The notes beneath the pieces are model-generated. The model did no database searches. It saw only the letters and a program-made list of their open reading frames with translations, and was not told the DNA's origin. The position numbers were made by a program, and so were the translations under genes. Shown here one piece after another: positions 8,590-17,925 of a DNA stretch of 64,000 nucleotides. The first letter of the stretch is position 1; each line of letters opens with the position of its first letter. Source of the stretch: Streptomyces bluensis. GTDB taxonomy: Bacteria; Actinomycetota; Actinomycetes; Streptomycetales; Streptomycetaceae. The stretch covers positions 186,001 through 250,000 of the forward strand of contig NZ_BMVM01000013.1 in the NCBI RefSeq assembly GCF_014650715.1. The letters run 5' to 3'.

Positions 8590-8755
8590 GCACGGTGAGG
8601 ATCACGGGACCGCCGGGCGAGGTACCCGACCGGGCACAAGCCGTTTGTGAAGGTCAGCACCCATAGGTGCGTACTTCGTATGCCTTGACGCCCACTGCCC
8701 GGCTCCGGTCGCTGCTGCTCATGCCCTAAGGGTAGGCGCTGCCCGGAGTACACCC

Positions 8756-8781
8756 GGCCCGCGGCCTCCCGGCCGCAGGCC
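8756..8781. terminator. GC-rich hairpin downstream of the GH2 gene
   Basis: Arms 8756-8766 and 8771-8781 pair over 11 positions with one mismatch around a TCCC loop. It lies 7 bases past the GH2 stop on the minus strand and could also end the MBL operon from the other side. There is no U-tract. Nothing else recognisable was seen between 8590 and 8755. Confidence 0.55.
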
Positions 8782-8787
8782 CGGCTG

Positions 8788-11433
8788 TCAGCGTGGCCGT
8801 CCGACCGGCAGCGTGACGGTCGCCGGCCTCAGGCCGGAGGCCTTGGCGGTGAGGGTGAGGCGGCCAGGTCGCTTCGCGGGTCGCAGGATGGCGAGCGCCT
8901 TGCCGTGCCAGGTGTGACGGCGCGGCTGCCGGAAGCTGTCGACGTTGTGGGGGTTGCCGTTGCCGACTCCGGCGAGCTCCCCCGCGCCGGTGACCTCGAA
9001 CGTCACCTCAAGCGTCGCGTCGGGGACCGGGCGGCCGTGCCGGTCGATGACCTCGACGAGTACGTGCGCGAGGTCGTCCCGGCCGGTGGTGAGGTCCGTG
9101 ACGTCGGGGACGAGCCGCAGCGCGGCAGGGGCACCCACCGTGGTGAGGGTCTTCCGGCCGATCTCCCTGCCGTTCCGGCTGGCGACGGCCGTCAGCTCGC
9201 CGGGTTCGTACGGCACGGTGAAGGTGGCCACGGACCGCTCGGGAGCCCTCGCGGCGCCGCCCGGGACCGCCTTGCCGCCCAGCAGCAGCCGCGCGCTGTC
9301 TCCCGGTGTGCAGACGTGCACGGTCATCGGCGTGCCGGGCTCCACGTCCCAGGTCCAGCTCTCCAGTTCGTCGTAGTAGCCCCACCAGAGCGCCACCTGC
9401 TCGGTGCCCGGCGGGGTCGGGCGCTCCACCAGCAGTTCCACGGGGCTGCGGCCGGTCACCGCCGCCCGCCAGTGGCTCTGCGGCTTGCGCTGCCCGATCA
9501 GGTCGAAGTCCCCGCAGTTCGCCTGGAAGTACGGGTACGGGTAGCCGAAGCCGCCCCAGGTGTGGTGCAGTTCGCGGGAGATCGACCAGCCCGGCATGAC
9601 GCTCTGGTCGCCGATGGTCTCAGCCGTTCCGACGGGCGGGATCGCCGTCTTGCCGATGCCGGCTTCGCCGAGGTAGTCCCAGGCGGCCCAGATCCATGTG
9701 CCGGTGGCCCAGGTGTGCTCGGCGGCGAACGTGATGTCCTGGTGGATCGTCGCCGGGAACGTCTCGTTGTGCGTCATCGCCTTGTCGGGGTGGGCTTCGT
9801 GCATCGGGCCGTAGGTCTTGCCGTTGGCGTTGTAGTGCACGTCGCCGACGTCGACGTAGTCCCAGGACGGGTCGTTCGCCGAGTGGGTCGAGCCGCCGCC
9901 GAGGGTGATCGGCCGGGTCCTGTCGAGGGAGCGGAGCGCCTGGGCCATCTCGGCTCCCCGGTGGCCGTTCGTGTGGTCGGTGATCTCGTTGCCCAGCGAC
10001 CACATCACCACGCTCGGGTGGTTGCGGTCCCGGAGCACCGTGCCTCTCAGGTCCCGTTCCCACCACTCGGCGAAGTGCACGGAGTAGTCCTGGGGGTTCT
10101 TGCCGGTGTCCCAGACGTCGAAGATCTCGTCCATCACCAGCATGCCCAGCCGGTCGCAGGCATCGAGCAGTGCGGGTGTCGGCGGGTTGTGGGCGGTACG
10201 GATCGAGTTGAAGCCGGCCTCCTTGAGGATCTCGACCCGGCGTTCCTCGGAGCGGTCGAGCGCGACGGCGCCCAGCGGGCCGTGGTCGTGGTGGACGTTG
10301 CCGCCCATGATCTCGACCGGCTCTCCGTTGAGCAGGAAGCCGGCCTCGCCGTTCCACACCAGTGAGCGGATCCCGAAGGTGGTGGTGAGCGTGTCCACCG
10401 CCCTGCCGCCGACCAGCACCTCCGTGTGGGCGGAGTAGAGGTTCGGCGCGTCCATGGACCACAGCTCGGGCCGTCTGATCGGGAGGTCGAGCCGTGCGGT
10501 TGCCGTCGTGCCGGGCGCGAGGTCCTGCGCGGGCTTCCGGGCCGTCGCCACGACACGGCCACGCGGGTCGCGCACGCTGACGCGCACGGACGCCGACGAG
10601 GGGTGCTCGCCCAGGTTGGCGAGGGACACCTCCACGCGCGCCACCGACCGTCGCTCGCCCACCACGGGGGTGCTCACCTGGACGCCCCACAGCGGGATCC
10701 GCACCGGCCCCGTCGTCGTCAGCCAGGTGTGCCGGTAGATGCCCGAACCCGAGTACCAGCGGCTGTTGCGGCCGGTGTTGTCGACCCGCACGGCGAGGAC
10801 GTTGGTCCCCCCGCGCTTCACGTGCGGGGTCAGGTCGTACGCGAAGGACGTGTAGCCGTAGGGGTGGAAGCCCACGGGGACGCCATTGAGCCAGATGTCC
10901 GCGTTCTGGTACACGCCGTCGAACCGCAGCTCGTGGTGGAGGTCGCCTTCACCGTCCGTGTCCGGCAGGGTGAAGTGCTTGCGGTACCAGCCGATCCCGC
11001 CGACCGTGTAGCCGGTCGAGCCCCCGCCCTCGCTGTTCTCCGGGTCGAACGGGCCGATCACCGGAGGCGGGCCGGGCTCGGCCGGCGGCTCCTTGGGGAC
11101 GAGCAGCGACGGGTCGCTGGTGGCTCCTCCGTCGGGAGCGGGGGCGTGGGGCAGGTCCTCGATGCTCCAGTCATGGGGAAGGTCGAGCGACCGCCACGAG
11201 CCGTCGTCGAACGCCGGGTCCTGCGCACCGGTCGCTTCGCCGCGGAAGAAGCGCCATCCCTCGTCGAACGACCGTTCCCTGGGCGTCCCGCCCGCGGAGG
11301 GCGACTCGGTGCCGTCCGCGGCGGTCGCGGGGCCGGCGTCGAGCGCCGGCGAACCCGCGCCCACCGCGCCCACCGCGCCCAGTTGCAGTGCCTGACGCCG
11401 CGTCACGCCGCCTGACGGTCGCTGCTCCCGCAT
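8788..11433 (-). CDS. secreted glycoside hydrolase family 2 (beta-galactosidase-like)
   Basis: The product (881 aa) begins with a Tat-type leader (VTRRQALQLGAVGAVGAG) and has the GH2 order: a jelly-roll sugar-binding domain (DLPHDWSIE, GVYQNADIWLNG), an immunoglobulin-like domain, a TIM barrel with FNSIRTAHNPP and the acid/base Glu in WSLGNEITDH (near residue 483), then C-terminal beta domains including a DUF4982-like segment. The nucleophile region reads MTHNETFPATIHQ. I prefer the second ATG (11433) because GGAAG sits 8 bases before it; the first ATG at 11439 is too close. Beta-galactosidase, beta-mannosidase or beta-glucuronidase specificity cannot be separated by eye. It lies in a mannose/GlcNAc glycan cluster and is preceded by a paired palindromic operator. 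Confidence 0.9.
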   Translation of the reverse strand: MREQRPSGGVTRRQALQLGAVGAVGAGSPALDAGPATAADGTESPSAGGTPRERSFDEGWRFFRGEATGAQDPAFDDGSWRSLDLPHDWSIEDLPHAPAPDGGATSDPSLLVPKEPPAEPGPPPVIGPFDPENSEGGGSTGYTVGGIGWYRKHFTLPDTDGEGDLHHELRFDGVYQNADIWLNGVPVGFHPYGYTSFAYDLTPHVKRGGTNVLAVRVDNTGRNSRWYSGSGIYRHTWLTTTGPVRIPLWGVQVSTPVVGERRSVARVEVSLANLGEHPSSASVRVSVRDPRGRVVATARKPAQDLAPGTTATARLDLPIRRPELWSMDAPNLYSAHTEVLVGGRAVDTLTTTFGIRSLVWNGEAGFLLNGEPVEIMGGNVHHDHGPLGAVALDRSEERRVEILKEAGFNSIRTAHNPPTPALLDACDRLGMLVMDEIFDVWDTGKNPQDYSVHFAEWWERDLRGTVLRDRNHPSVVMWSLGNEITDHTNGHRGAEMAQALRSLDRTRPITLGGGSTHSANDPSWDYVDVGDVHYNANGKTYGPMHEAHPDKAMTHNETFPATIHQDITFAAEHTWATGTWIWAAWDYLGEAGIGKTAIPPVGTAETIGDQSVMPGWSISRELHHTWGGFGYPYPYFQANCGDFDLIGQRKPQSHWRAAVTGRSPVELLVERPTPPGTEQVALWWGYYDELESWTWDVEPGTPMTVHVCTPGDSARLLLGGKAVPGGAARAPERSVATFTVPYEPGELTAVASRNGREIGRKTLTTVGAPAALRLVPDVTDLTTGRDDLAHVLVEVIDRHGRPVPDATLEVTFEVTGAGELAGVGNGNPHNVDSFRQPRRHTWHGKALAILRPAKRPGRLTLTAKASGLRPATVTLPVGRPR

Positions 11434-11468
11434 CGCCATCTCTTCCGCCCTCTCACGAGCATTCGGGA

Positions 11469-11501
11469 TTCGGTATACCGAACATCAAACGGAATACTGA
11501 A
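11469..11501. promoter_or_regulatory. tandem palindromic operator upstream of GH2
   Basis: TTCGGTATACCGAA at 11469-11482 is a perfect 14-bp palindrome. AACGGAATACTGAA at 11488-11501 matches it at 10 of 14 positions, centre-to-centre 19 bases. It lies 36-68 bases before the GH2 start. The GGTATACC core suggests a GntR- or LacI-type dimer; the regulator is not identified. It differs from the TGAACCA motif found elsewhere in this cluster. The rest of the 11434-11582 gap shows nothing else. Confidence 0.6.
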
Positions 11502-11582
11502 CTGGCATAGCCATGACAGAAGTAGACGCGAAGGAACCCGGCGTCAAGGTGGTGAAGCAGCCCTCGTACGCCCCAGCAGCCC

Positions 11583-12356
11583 TCAGCTCGCCGTGCGGCG
11601 GATGCGCCCGCTGTAGCGCTTCTCCAGTTCCAGGTTGCCCTCGAAGCCGCCGGGCACGTTGGCCGAGACGTACACCGGCGGGCGCTCACCGGTGGCGAGC
11701 AGCCGCGCGGCGGCCTCGGCGACGGCCATCTGGACCAGCATCACGCCGGTCAGGGTGGACAGCGCGCAGACGGCGCCGCCGCCCGGGAGTCCGAGGAGGG
11801 CGTCGCCGCGCGGGGCGGCGTTGTCCAGGACGACGTCGGCGATGTCGGCGAGCTTGCGGCCACTGGGGTGGGAGGCGGGGACAGCGCGGGTGTGGGCCAG
11901 CGAGGTGACGGCCAGGACGCGGTGCCCCTGGTCCTTGGCGTGCAGCGCCATGTCGACGATCACGTTGTTGACGCCCGAGTTCGACACGATGACGAACAGG
12001 TCGCCGGCCTGCGGCGCGGCGAGGTCGTAGAGCCGGGCGGCCACTCCGGACCGGCGCTCCAGCAGGGGGTCGTCCAGCACGGTCGGGTCGTCCCCGCCGT
12101 AGAGGACGAGGTCGGCGATGGACAGCCGGTTGGTGGGGACGAGCCCGCCGGCACGACCCGCGACCTCCAGGACGACGGCCTGGGAATGTCCGGTGCCGAA
12201 GGCCTGGACGACTCCCCCCGAGCGCACACAGTCGGCGATCAGCTCCGCGGCCTGCCGCACCTCGTCCCGGGCGGACACGGCGATGCGGTCGAGAACGGCC
12301 AGGCTCGCACGCGCGAAACCCTCGGCGCTGACGGAGTCCACGGAGTCGACGGGCAC
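11583..12356 (-). CDS. SIS-domain sugar-phosphate protein (UPF0309 type)
   Basis: The product (257 aa) is a single SIS domain. Sugar-phosphate binding loops are visible in AFGTGHSQ and IVSNSGVNN, and the ending ANVPGGFEGNLELEKRYSGRI is typical of UPF0309 proteins. From memory, a Streptomyces member (SCO4393, NagS) has been reported to dehydrate GlcNAc-6-phosphate; MurQ-type etherases are more distant relatives. I chose the GTG at 12356, which has GGGGAG 8 bases upstream, over a GTG at 12386 that falls inside an operator. It is divergent from the RpiR regulator. With a GlcNAc-kinase-like gene in the same cluster, an amino-sugar phosphate substrate is likely. Confidence 0.85.
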   Translation of the reverse strand: MPVDSVDSVSAEGFARASLAVLDRIAVSARDEVRQAAELIADCVRSGGVVQAFGTGHSQAVVLEVAGRAGGLVPTNRLSIADLVLYGGDDPTVLDDPLLERRSGVAARLYDLAAPQAGDLFVIVSNSGVNNVIVDMALHAKDQGHRVLAVTSLAHTRAVPASHPSGRKLADIADVVLDNAAPRGDALLGLPGGGAVCALSTLTGVMLVQMAVAEAAARLLATGERPPVYVSANVPGGFEGNLELEKRYSGRIRRTAS

Positions 12357-12370
12357 GGGACACTCCCCAC

Positions 12371-12416
12371 CGGTGGATTGAACCACCTCAACTACACTCG
12401 GTGAATCACTGAATCA
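12371..12416. promoter_or_regulatory. operator sites between SIS gene and rpiR-type regulator
   Basis: CGGTGGATTGAACCA at 12371-12385 lies within the inverted repeat GGTGG-attgaa-CCACC (12372-12387) and matches motifs upstream of GH38 and the ABC importer. A tandem TGAATCAcTGAATCA follows at 12402-12416. The sites sit just upstream of the SIS start and are shared by the divergent regulator gene, as expected for autoregulation. The remaining gap to 12579 has no gene; GGAG at 12561-12564 is the only ribosome-site candidate for the regulator. Confidence 0.6.
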
Positions 12417-12579
12417 TACGTGTCGCAGCTTGAGCAACGGAGCGATACCAGCTTCGAAGCCCCTCCCTCGATTACGGTCCTGAATTTCAAACTGCCATGC
12501 AGCTGGTGGCTGGTACATTCCTCACCATCAGCACACACATCACCACGCACCACTCAGCACCAAGGAGACCGGGTTCCGC

Positions 12580-13464
12580 ATGCCCTCGACGGACGTCACC
12601 ACTCTGATCCGTACCGAGCTGCCCCGCCTGGCCGGCTCCCTGCGGAAGGTGGGCGAGCTGATCCTGGAGGATCCGGCCGCCGTCACCCATGTATCGGCCG
12701 CGGAACTGGGCCGCCGCACCGGCACCTCGCAGGCCACGGTCACCCGTTTCTGTCGCGCCGTGGGGCTCGACTCCTACCAGCACCTGCTGATCGAGCTGGC
12801 CCAGGAGCGCGGCCGCGGCGAGGTCTCCGACTGGGGTACGGCCGAGATCGGCCCCGACATCTCCCCCGACGACGACCTCGAACGGGTCGTCCAGGTCGTC
12901 GGCAGCGCGGATCTGCGCGCAATCCAGCAGACGATCGACCGCATCGACCTCGACGCCGTGGAGCGCGCGGCGCAGGCGATCGCCCGGGCCCGCCGCATCG
13001 ACGTCTACGGCGTCGGCGGCAGCGGGGCCGTGGCTCAGGAGACCGAGACCCGGCTGTTCCGGATCGGCTGCACGGTGCGCGCCTGGACCGAGGTGCACGC
13101 CGCGGCCACCTCCGCCGCGCTGCTCACCCCGGCCGACGTCGCCCTCGGCATCTCGCACTCGGGGGCCACCCGGGAAACCATCGAGCCGTTCGAGCTGGCG
13201 AAGGAGCGGGGCGCCACCACGGTGGCGATCACCGCCGACCCGCGTTCACCGCTCGCCAAGGCCGCCGACATCCGGCTCATCTCCACCTCCTCGGAGACCC
13301 GTTTCCCCACCGGCATCATCGGCGCCCGGCACTCCGTGCTGGTGCTGATCGACTGCCTCTACGTCCGGATCGCCCAGCTCTCCTACCAGCGGACGAGCAC
13401 CTCGCTGGCCCTGACGGACCACATCGCCGGACAGCACGCCGTGAAATCCCGCCGTGCACGGTGA
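12580..13464 (+). CDS. MurR/RpiR family transcriptional regulator
   Basis: The product (294 aa) has the family layout. An N-terminal HTH_6 domain (about residues 1-80) contains the helix-turn-helix AAELGRRTGTSQATVTRFCRA; a C-terminal SIS effector domain (about 120-260) contains VYGVGGSGAVAQ and GISHSGATRET. Members sense sugar phosphates such as GlcNAc-6-P, MurNAc-6-P or Glc-6-P and control the genes beside them. The ATG is preceded by AAGGAG at a longer than usual distance (about 14 bases). It lies between the SIS enzyme and the alpha-mannosidase and is the only regulator in the glycan cluster, so it is the best candidate for binding the repeated TGAACCA motif. Confidence 0.92.
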   Translation: MPSTDVTTLIRTELPRLAGSLRKVGELILEDPAAVTHVSAAELGRRTGTSQATVTRFCRAVGLDSYQHLLIELAQERGRGEVSDWGTAEIGPDISPDDDLERVVQVVGSADLRAIQQTIDRIDLDAVERAAQAIARARRIDVYGVGGSGAVAQETETRLFRIGCTVRAWTEVHAAATSAALLTPADVALGISHSGATRETIEPFELAKERGATTVAITADPRSPLAKAADIRLISTSSETRFPTGIIGARHSVLVLIDCLYVRIAQLSYQRTSTSLALTDHIAGQHAVKSRRAR

Positions 13465-13479
13465 CCATGAAGCTGCATG

Positions 13480-13523
13480 GGTGAACCACCGAATGAACGC
13501 GAAGATGGTTGTTTGAACCATCT
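13480..13523. promoter_or_regulatory. paired operator upstream of the GH38 gene
   Basis: AGATGGTT-gtttg-AACCATCT (13503-13523) is a perfect inverted repeat with 8-base arms and contains TGGTTGTTTGAACCA (13506-13520). A second TGAACCA half-site lies in GGTGAACCACCGAATGAAC (13480-13498). The block lies 47-90 bases before the GH38 start, where an operator would overlap the promoter. Confidence 0.65.
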
Positions 13524-13569
13524 CTCGGTGCCACGATGAGGCTCCGCCGAGCATCCTCGTAGGAGCCTC

Positions 13570-16500
13570 ATGCGTGTCACCGCTGTCGAGTCGACCGAGC
13601 TCTTCGCCGGAACCATCGAGCAGCCGCGTCAGGTGGTGGCCGTCGAGCTGAGTCACACCCCGGGCCGGACCGTCCGGCTCACCGTGGACGGCCCGGGTCT
13701 CACCGGTACCTCGGAGACCACCGTGGGCGAGGGCGGCACGGTACGCGCCGAGATACCCGTGACCACCGGCCTCCCCGTCGGCGGCCGTTGCCCGATCACG
13801 GTGACGGCCGCGGACGGAGACGAACGGGACCGGCACACCGGCGAGTTCACGGTCGCCGAACCCGGCTGGACCATGTTCATGGTCAGCCACTTCCACTACG
13901 ACCCCGTCTGGTGGAACACCCAGGCCGCCTACACCGAGACCTGGGACGTCGCCGACGACCCGGCCACCAGCGGGCTCCCGGCCCGCACCTTCGACTCGCG
14001 CGGCCAGTCCGGCATGAGCCTGGTCCGCGCCCACTGCGATCTGGCGCGGCGCGACCCGGCGTACACGTTCGTGCTCGCGGAGGTCGACTACCTCAAGCCG
14101 TACTGGGACGCCTTCCCCGAGGAGCGGGCCTTCCTGCGCCAGTTGCTGCGCACCGGCCGCGTCGAGATCATGGGCGGCACCTACAACGAGCCCAACACCA
14201 ACCTGACCGGTGCCGAGGCGACCGTACGCAACGCCGTGTACGGGGACGGCTTCCAGCGGGCGATCCTCGGGGCCTCGCCCGAAACCGCCTGGCAGCTGGA
14301 CGCGTTCGGGCACGACCCGCAGTTCCCGGGGCTCATGGCGGACGCGGGGCTTTCCTCCAGCTCGTGGGCGCGGGGGCCGTTCCACCAGTGGGGGCCCACC
14401 CTCTCCGTGTTCGGCGAGGAGCCGCGCGATCCGAACAGGATGCAGTTCCCCGCCGAGTTCAGCTGGATCGCCCCGTCCGGGCGGGGCCTGCTGACCGCGT
14501 ACATGGTCAACCACTACGGCGCGGGCTGGGCCATCGACAACGCGCCGACCCTGCCCGAGGCCGAGGCGGCCGCGTACAAGCTGTTCCAGGGCCTCAAGCA
14601 GGTCGCGCTCACCCGCAACGTGCTGCTCCCGGTCGGCGGGGACTACGCGCCGCCGTGCCGCTGGGTGATGGACATCCACCGCGACTGGAACGCCCGCTAC
14701 GTCTGGCCTCGCTTCATCAGTGCCGTACCGCGCGACTTCTTCGCCGCCGTGCGGGCCGAGCTGGAGGCCGAGGGGCGCAGGGCCTCGCCCCAGACGCGGG
14801 ACATGAACCCCGTCTACACGGGCAAGGACGTCTCGTACATCGACACCAAGCAGGCCCAGCGCCACGGCGAGGCGCTGCTCGCCGACGCCGAGGCCTGGGC
14901 GACGCTCGCGTCCCTCGTCACAGGTCACCCGTATCCGGACGCCGCGCTCGACAAGGCGTGGCGGCAGCTGATCTACGGCGCCCACCACGACGCCATCACC
15001 GGCTCGGAGTCCGATCAGGTCTACATCGATCTGCTCACCGGCTGGCGGGAGTTGTACGACCTGGCCGAGACCGTGCACGCCGACGCCACCCAGGCCCTCG
15101 CCGACCATGTCGCCCCGCCGCCCGGCGGCACCCCCGACCTCGTCGTCCTCAACTCCTCGACCTGGCCGCGGCGGGACGTGGTCACCGTCGAGGACCGGGG
15201 CCTGGTCCCGCTCGACGAGGACTCCGGCCGCCCCCTGCCCGCCGTGCGCGACGAGGACGGCCGGCTCCGTGTCGTCGTGCCGGACGTGCCCGGCCTCGGC
15301 CTCAAAGCCCTTCCCCTGGCCGAGAGTTCGGTGTCCGGGTGGACGCCGCGCGACGGTACGACGATCCGCAACGCGTTCTACGAGGTGACCGTCGACCCCG
15401 CGCGCGGCGGCGCCGTCAGCGGCCTGCGCGCGCTCCGCGACGGCGGGCGCGAACTGCTGCACCCCGGGGACGTCGGCAACGAGCTCGTCGTCCAGGAGGA
15501 GTATCCGAGGCATCCGCGCTTCGGCGAGGGGCCCTGGCACCTGACGCCGACCGGCACCACCGTGGCTCGCAGCCGCGATGTGACGGCTTCCGTGACAGTG
15601 GAACATTCCCCGGCCGGGTCCCGCATCACCGTCACCGGCGACCTCGGGCTGTTCCGGTACACCCAGCGGCTGTGCCTGTGGCAGGGCGTCGACCGGCTGG
15701 ACGTGACGACCACCATCGACGGGTACGACGGCGCCGACCGGCTCATCCGGGTGCGGTGGCCGTCCTCCGTCCGGGGCGGGCTGCCGGTGCACGAGGTGGC
15801 CGACGCGGTCATCGGGCGCGGGTTCGGGTTCGTGGAGGTCGACAGCGAGCGGTTCCCGTGGACGCTCGACAACCCGGCCCACACGTGGTTCGGTCTCGGC
15901 TCCACCGCGCGGGTGGCGGTGCACGACGAGTCCGGCGCGTTCCTCGGACACCGGTCCATCGGTGTCGCCGAGCTGGTGTACGCGAACTGGGACGACGCCG
16001 GGGAACTCGGCACCCCGCTCGCGGCCGCTCTCGTGCGCGCCGGGGTCACGGCGACGTCGACCATCGCCGGGGGGCAGCGCTACGGCGACCTCGAAGTCGA
16101 CTCCAACCTCCCCGACCTCCGCATCGCCGTCGGCGCACCCGAACGCAACCCCCTGGTCGCCGAGGCCCTCGGCCGGCACCCGGCGGCGGGGCGGGAGCTG
16201 AAGCGGCAACTGGCCGAGCGGGGTGTGGCGGCGGTGTGGGTCGCGCCACGGGCCGGTTTGCGGGAGGAGTGGGTGCCGGGCGCCGATCTGCGCGACCTGG
16301 AGCGGTTGCCGCTGCTCGTGGTGGCGGGCGCCCGCCCCGAGGACGACGCGAAGGCGGTCGAGGCGCTGATCGCCGACCTCGACGACGCGACCGTGACGGC
16401 CACGGCGGCGGGCGGCGGCGAGGCGCTGCCGCCGGGCGACGCCTGGGACGGGCGCAGCTTCGCCGTCCTCAACCGGGGCACGCCCGGCTGCGTGGTCACG

Positions 16501-17925
16501 ACCGCCGGCGACCTCTGCATGTCCCTGATGCGCTCCTGCACCGGCTGGCCGTCGGGCATCTGGGTCGACCCGCCGCGCCGCACCGCCCCGGACGGCTCGG
16601 GCTTCCAGCTCCAGCGCTGGTCGCACACCTTCGAGTACGCCGTCGTCGCGGGCGGGGGCGACTGGCGGGAGCTCGGACTGCCCGCGCGCGGACACGAGTT
16701 CAACCATCCGCTGACCGCACGGCTGCGGACGGACGGTGAGGGGCCCCGGACGCCCGCGCGGGTGCCGAGGACGACCACCCTGCTGGGCCTGGAACCCGCC
16801 GGTGAGGTCCTCCTCGACGCCCTCAAACCCGTCGGCTCCCCGCTCGCCCGGGGCAGCGTGGCGCCCGCCGACCCGGCGCGCGGGATCGTCGTACGGATGC
16901 ACGAGGTGAACGGGCGGCGGGTGCGGGCGCGCGTGACCGGGCCGTACGCGTGGACGGAGGGTGCCCGCGCCGATGTCCTGGAAAGGCCCGGGGAGCCCCT
17001 CGTCCCGGGCGAGGGGGGCGGCCTCGAAACGGACCTGGCCGGCTTCGAGGTCGCCACCGTCCTGGCCACGCCCGACCGCGCGCAGCCCCCCGCCACGCCC
17101 GACCACGCGCAGCCCTCCACCGGGCCCGACCGTCCACAGCCCACCGGGCCCGACCGTCCACAGCTCTCCACCGGGCCCGGAGTCGCCGCCCGTGAACCCG
17201 CCCAGCCGGTCCACACCCGCTACTGGCTGCACAACTCCGGTCCCGCCCCGCGCGGCAACCTGCCGGTGGCCGTGTACGTGTCGCCGACGGCGCTCACCGC
17301 GTCCGACGGCCACCCGGTCACCGCGACGGTCCGGGTGAGCTCGGAGCTCACCGACGCGCCGGTGTCCGGCACGGTGGCCCTCGCGGTACCTCCCGGCTGG
17401 TCCGTCGAGCCGGCCGAGGTGCCGTACGCGCTGGGCCCCGGCGGGTTCACCCTCGCCGAGGTGACCGTCACGCCCCCGCCCGGGGCCGCGCCCGGCCGGC
17501 ACTGGCTCGCCGCTCACCTGGAGTACGGCGGTCAGACGTACGAGGACGTCGTCGCGCTCGACGTTCCGGGTGCCGTACCGGAGGGCGAACCGGACGGGCG
17601 TACCGGGCCCACCCTCGTGACCCGGCTCGGCACCGGGCGCGTCACCGTGCGGCGGGGTGAGCGCGTCCGGGTCCCGGTGACCGTACGGAACACCACCCGG
17701 GGGCCCGTCAACGGCACGCTGTGGGCCGTGTCGTCGTGGGGCACGTGGGCGGGTGTGACTCCCGGCTGCCAGGGGTTCACGGTGGCCGCCGGGGAGCGGG
17801 CCGAGTGCGTGATCGAGGTGGACGGCGGCGCGGTGCCTGAGGGCTCGTACTGGCTGATGGCGAAGGTGGCGTGGCACGGCAACGTCGCCTACACGGAGAC
17901 CGTCGTGCTGGAGGTGACGCCGTGA
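13570..17925 (+). CDS. glycoside hydrolase family 38 alpha-mannosidase with C-terminal NEW3 domain
   Basis: The product (1451 aa) is well above the ~1000 aa usual for GH38. The zinc site is HFHYDPVW (H107, D111) and the nucleophile Asp is in WQLDAFGHD (D244), with YNEPNTN and GAHHDAITG between and after. The central part is the GH38 beta-sandwich region. A Pro/Gly-rich repeat linker follows (17067-17171), and the last ~280 residues carry sugar-binding beta domains ending in a NEW3-type module. No signal peptide is visible, so it may act in the cytoplasm on imported oligosaccharides. Start: ATG with AGGAG 4 bases upstream. Its stop overlaps the next gene by 4 bases. The role is release of alpha-linked mannose (family knowledge). 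Confidence 0.92.
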   Translation: MRVTAVESTELFAGTIEQPRQVVAVELSHTPGRTVRLTVDGPGLTGTSETTVGEGGTVRAEIPVTTGLPVGGRCPITVTAADGDERDRHTGEFTVAEPGWTMFMVSHFHYDPVWWNTQAAYTETWDVADDPATSGLPARTFDSRGQSGMSLVRAHCDLARRDPAYTFVLAEVDYLKPYWDAFPEERAFLRQLLRTGRVEIMGGTYNEPNTNLTGAEATVRNAVYGDGFQRAILGASPETAWQLDAFGHDPQFPGLMADAGLSSSSWARGPFHQWGPTLSVFGEEPRDPNRMQFPAEFSWIAPSGRGLLTAYMVNHYGAGWAIDNAPTLPEAEAAAYKLFQGLKQVALTRNVLLPVGGDYAPPCRWVMDIHRDWNARYVWPRFISAVPRDFFAAVRAELEAEGRRASPQTRDMNPVYTGKDVSYIDTKQAQRHGEALLADAEAWATLASLVTGHPYPDAALDKAWRQLIYGAHHDAITGSESDQVYIDLLTGWRELYDLAETVHADATQALADHVAPPPGGTPDLVVLNSSTWPRRDVVTVEDRGLVPLDEDSGRPLPAVRDEDGRLRVVVPDVPGLGLKALPLAESSVSGWTPRDGTTIRNAFYEVTVDPARGGAVSGLRALRDGGRELLHPGDVGNELVVQEEYPRHPRFGEGPWHLTPTGTTVARSRDVTASVTVEHSPAGSRITVTGDLGLFRYTQRLCLWQGVDRLDVTTTIDGYDGADRLIRVRWPSSVRGGLPVHEVADAVIGRGFGFVEVDSERFPWTLDNPAHTWFGLGSTARVAVHDESGAFLGHRSIGVAELVYANWDDAGELGTPLAAALVRAGVTATSTIAGGQRYGDLEVDSNLPDLRIAVGAPERNPLVAEALGRHPAAGRELKRQLAERGVAAVWVAPRAGLREEWVPGADLRDLERLPLLVVAGARPEDDAKAVEALIADLDDATVTATAAGGGEALPPGDAWDGRSFAVLNRGTPGCVVTTAGDLCMSLMRSCTGWPSGIWVDPPRRTAPDGSGFQLQRWSHTFEYAVVAGGGDWRELGLPARGHEFNHPLTARLRTDGEGPRTPARVPRTTTLLGLEPAGEVLLDALKPVGSPLARGSVAPADPARGIVVRMHEVNGRRVRARVTGPYAWTEGARADVLERPGEPLVPGEGGGLETDLAGFEVATVLATPDRAQPPATPDHAQPSTGPDRPQPTGPDRPQLSTGPGVAAREPAQPVHTRYWLHNSGPAPRGNLPVAVYVSPTALTASDGHPVTATVRVSSELTDAPVSGTVALAVPPGWSVEPAEVPYALGPGGFTLAEVTVTPPPGAAPGRHWLAAHLEYGGQTYEDVVALDVPGAVPEGEPDGRTGPTLVTRLGTGRVTVRRGERVRVPVTVRNTTRGPVNGTLWAVSSWGTWAGVTPGCQGFTVAAGERAECVIEVDGGAVPEGSYWLMAKVAWHGNVAYTETVVLEVTP
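17067..17171 (+). repeat. in-frame 27/24-bp tandem repeat (linker in GH38)
   Basis: Four degenerate units (17067-17093, 17094-17120, 17121-17144, 17145-17171) encode repeats of the type TPDHAQPSTGPDRPQP. They form a flexible linker between the catalytic core and the C-terminal accessory modules. The copy number may vary between strains. Confidence 0.8.

Noticed and set aside
8590..8755. Small gene between the lactonase-fold gene and GH2
   Set aside because: No frame with a ribosome site or plausible product.
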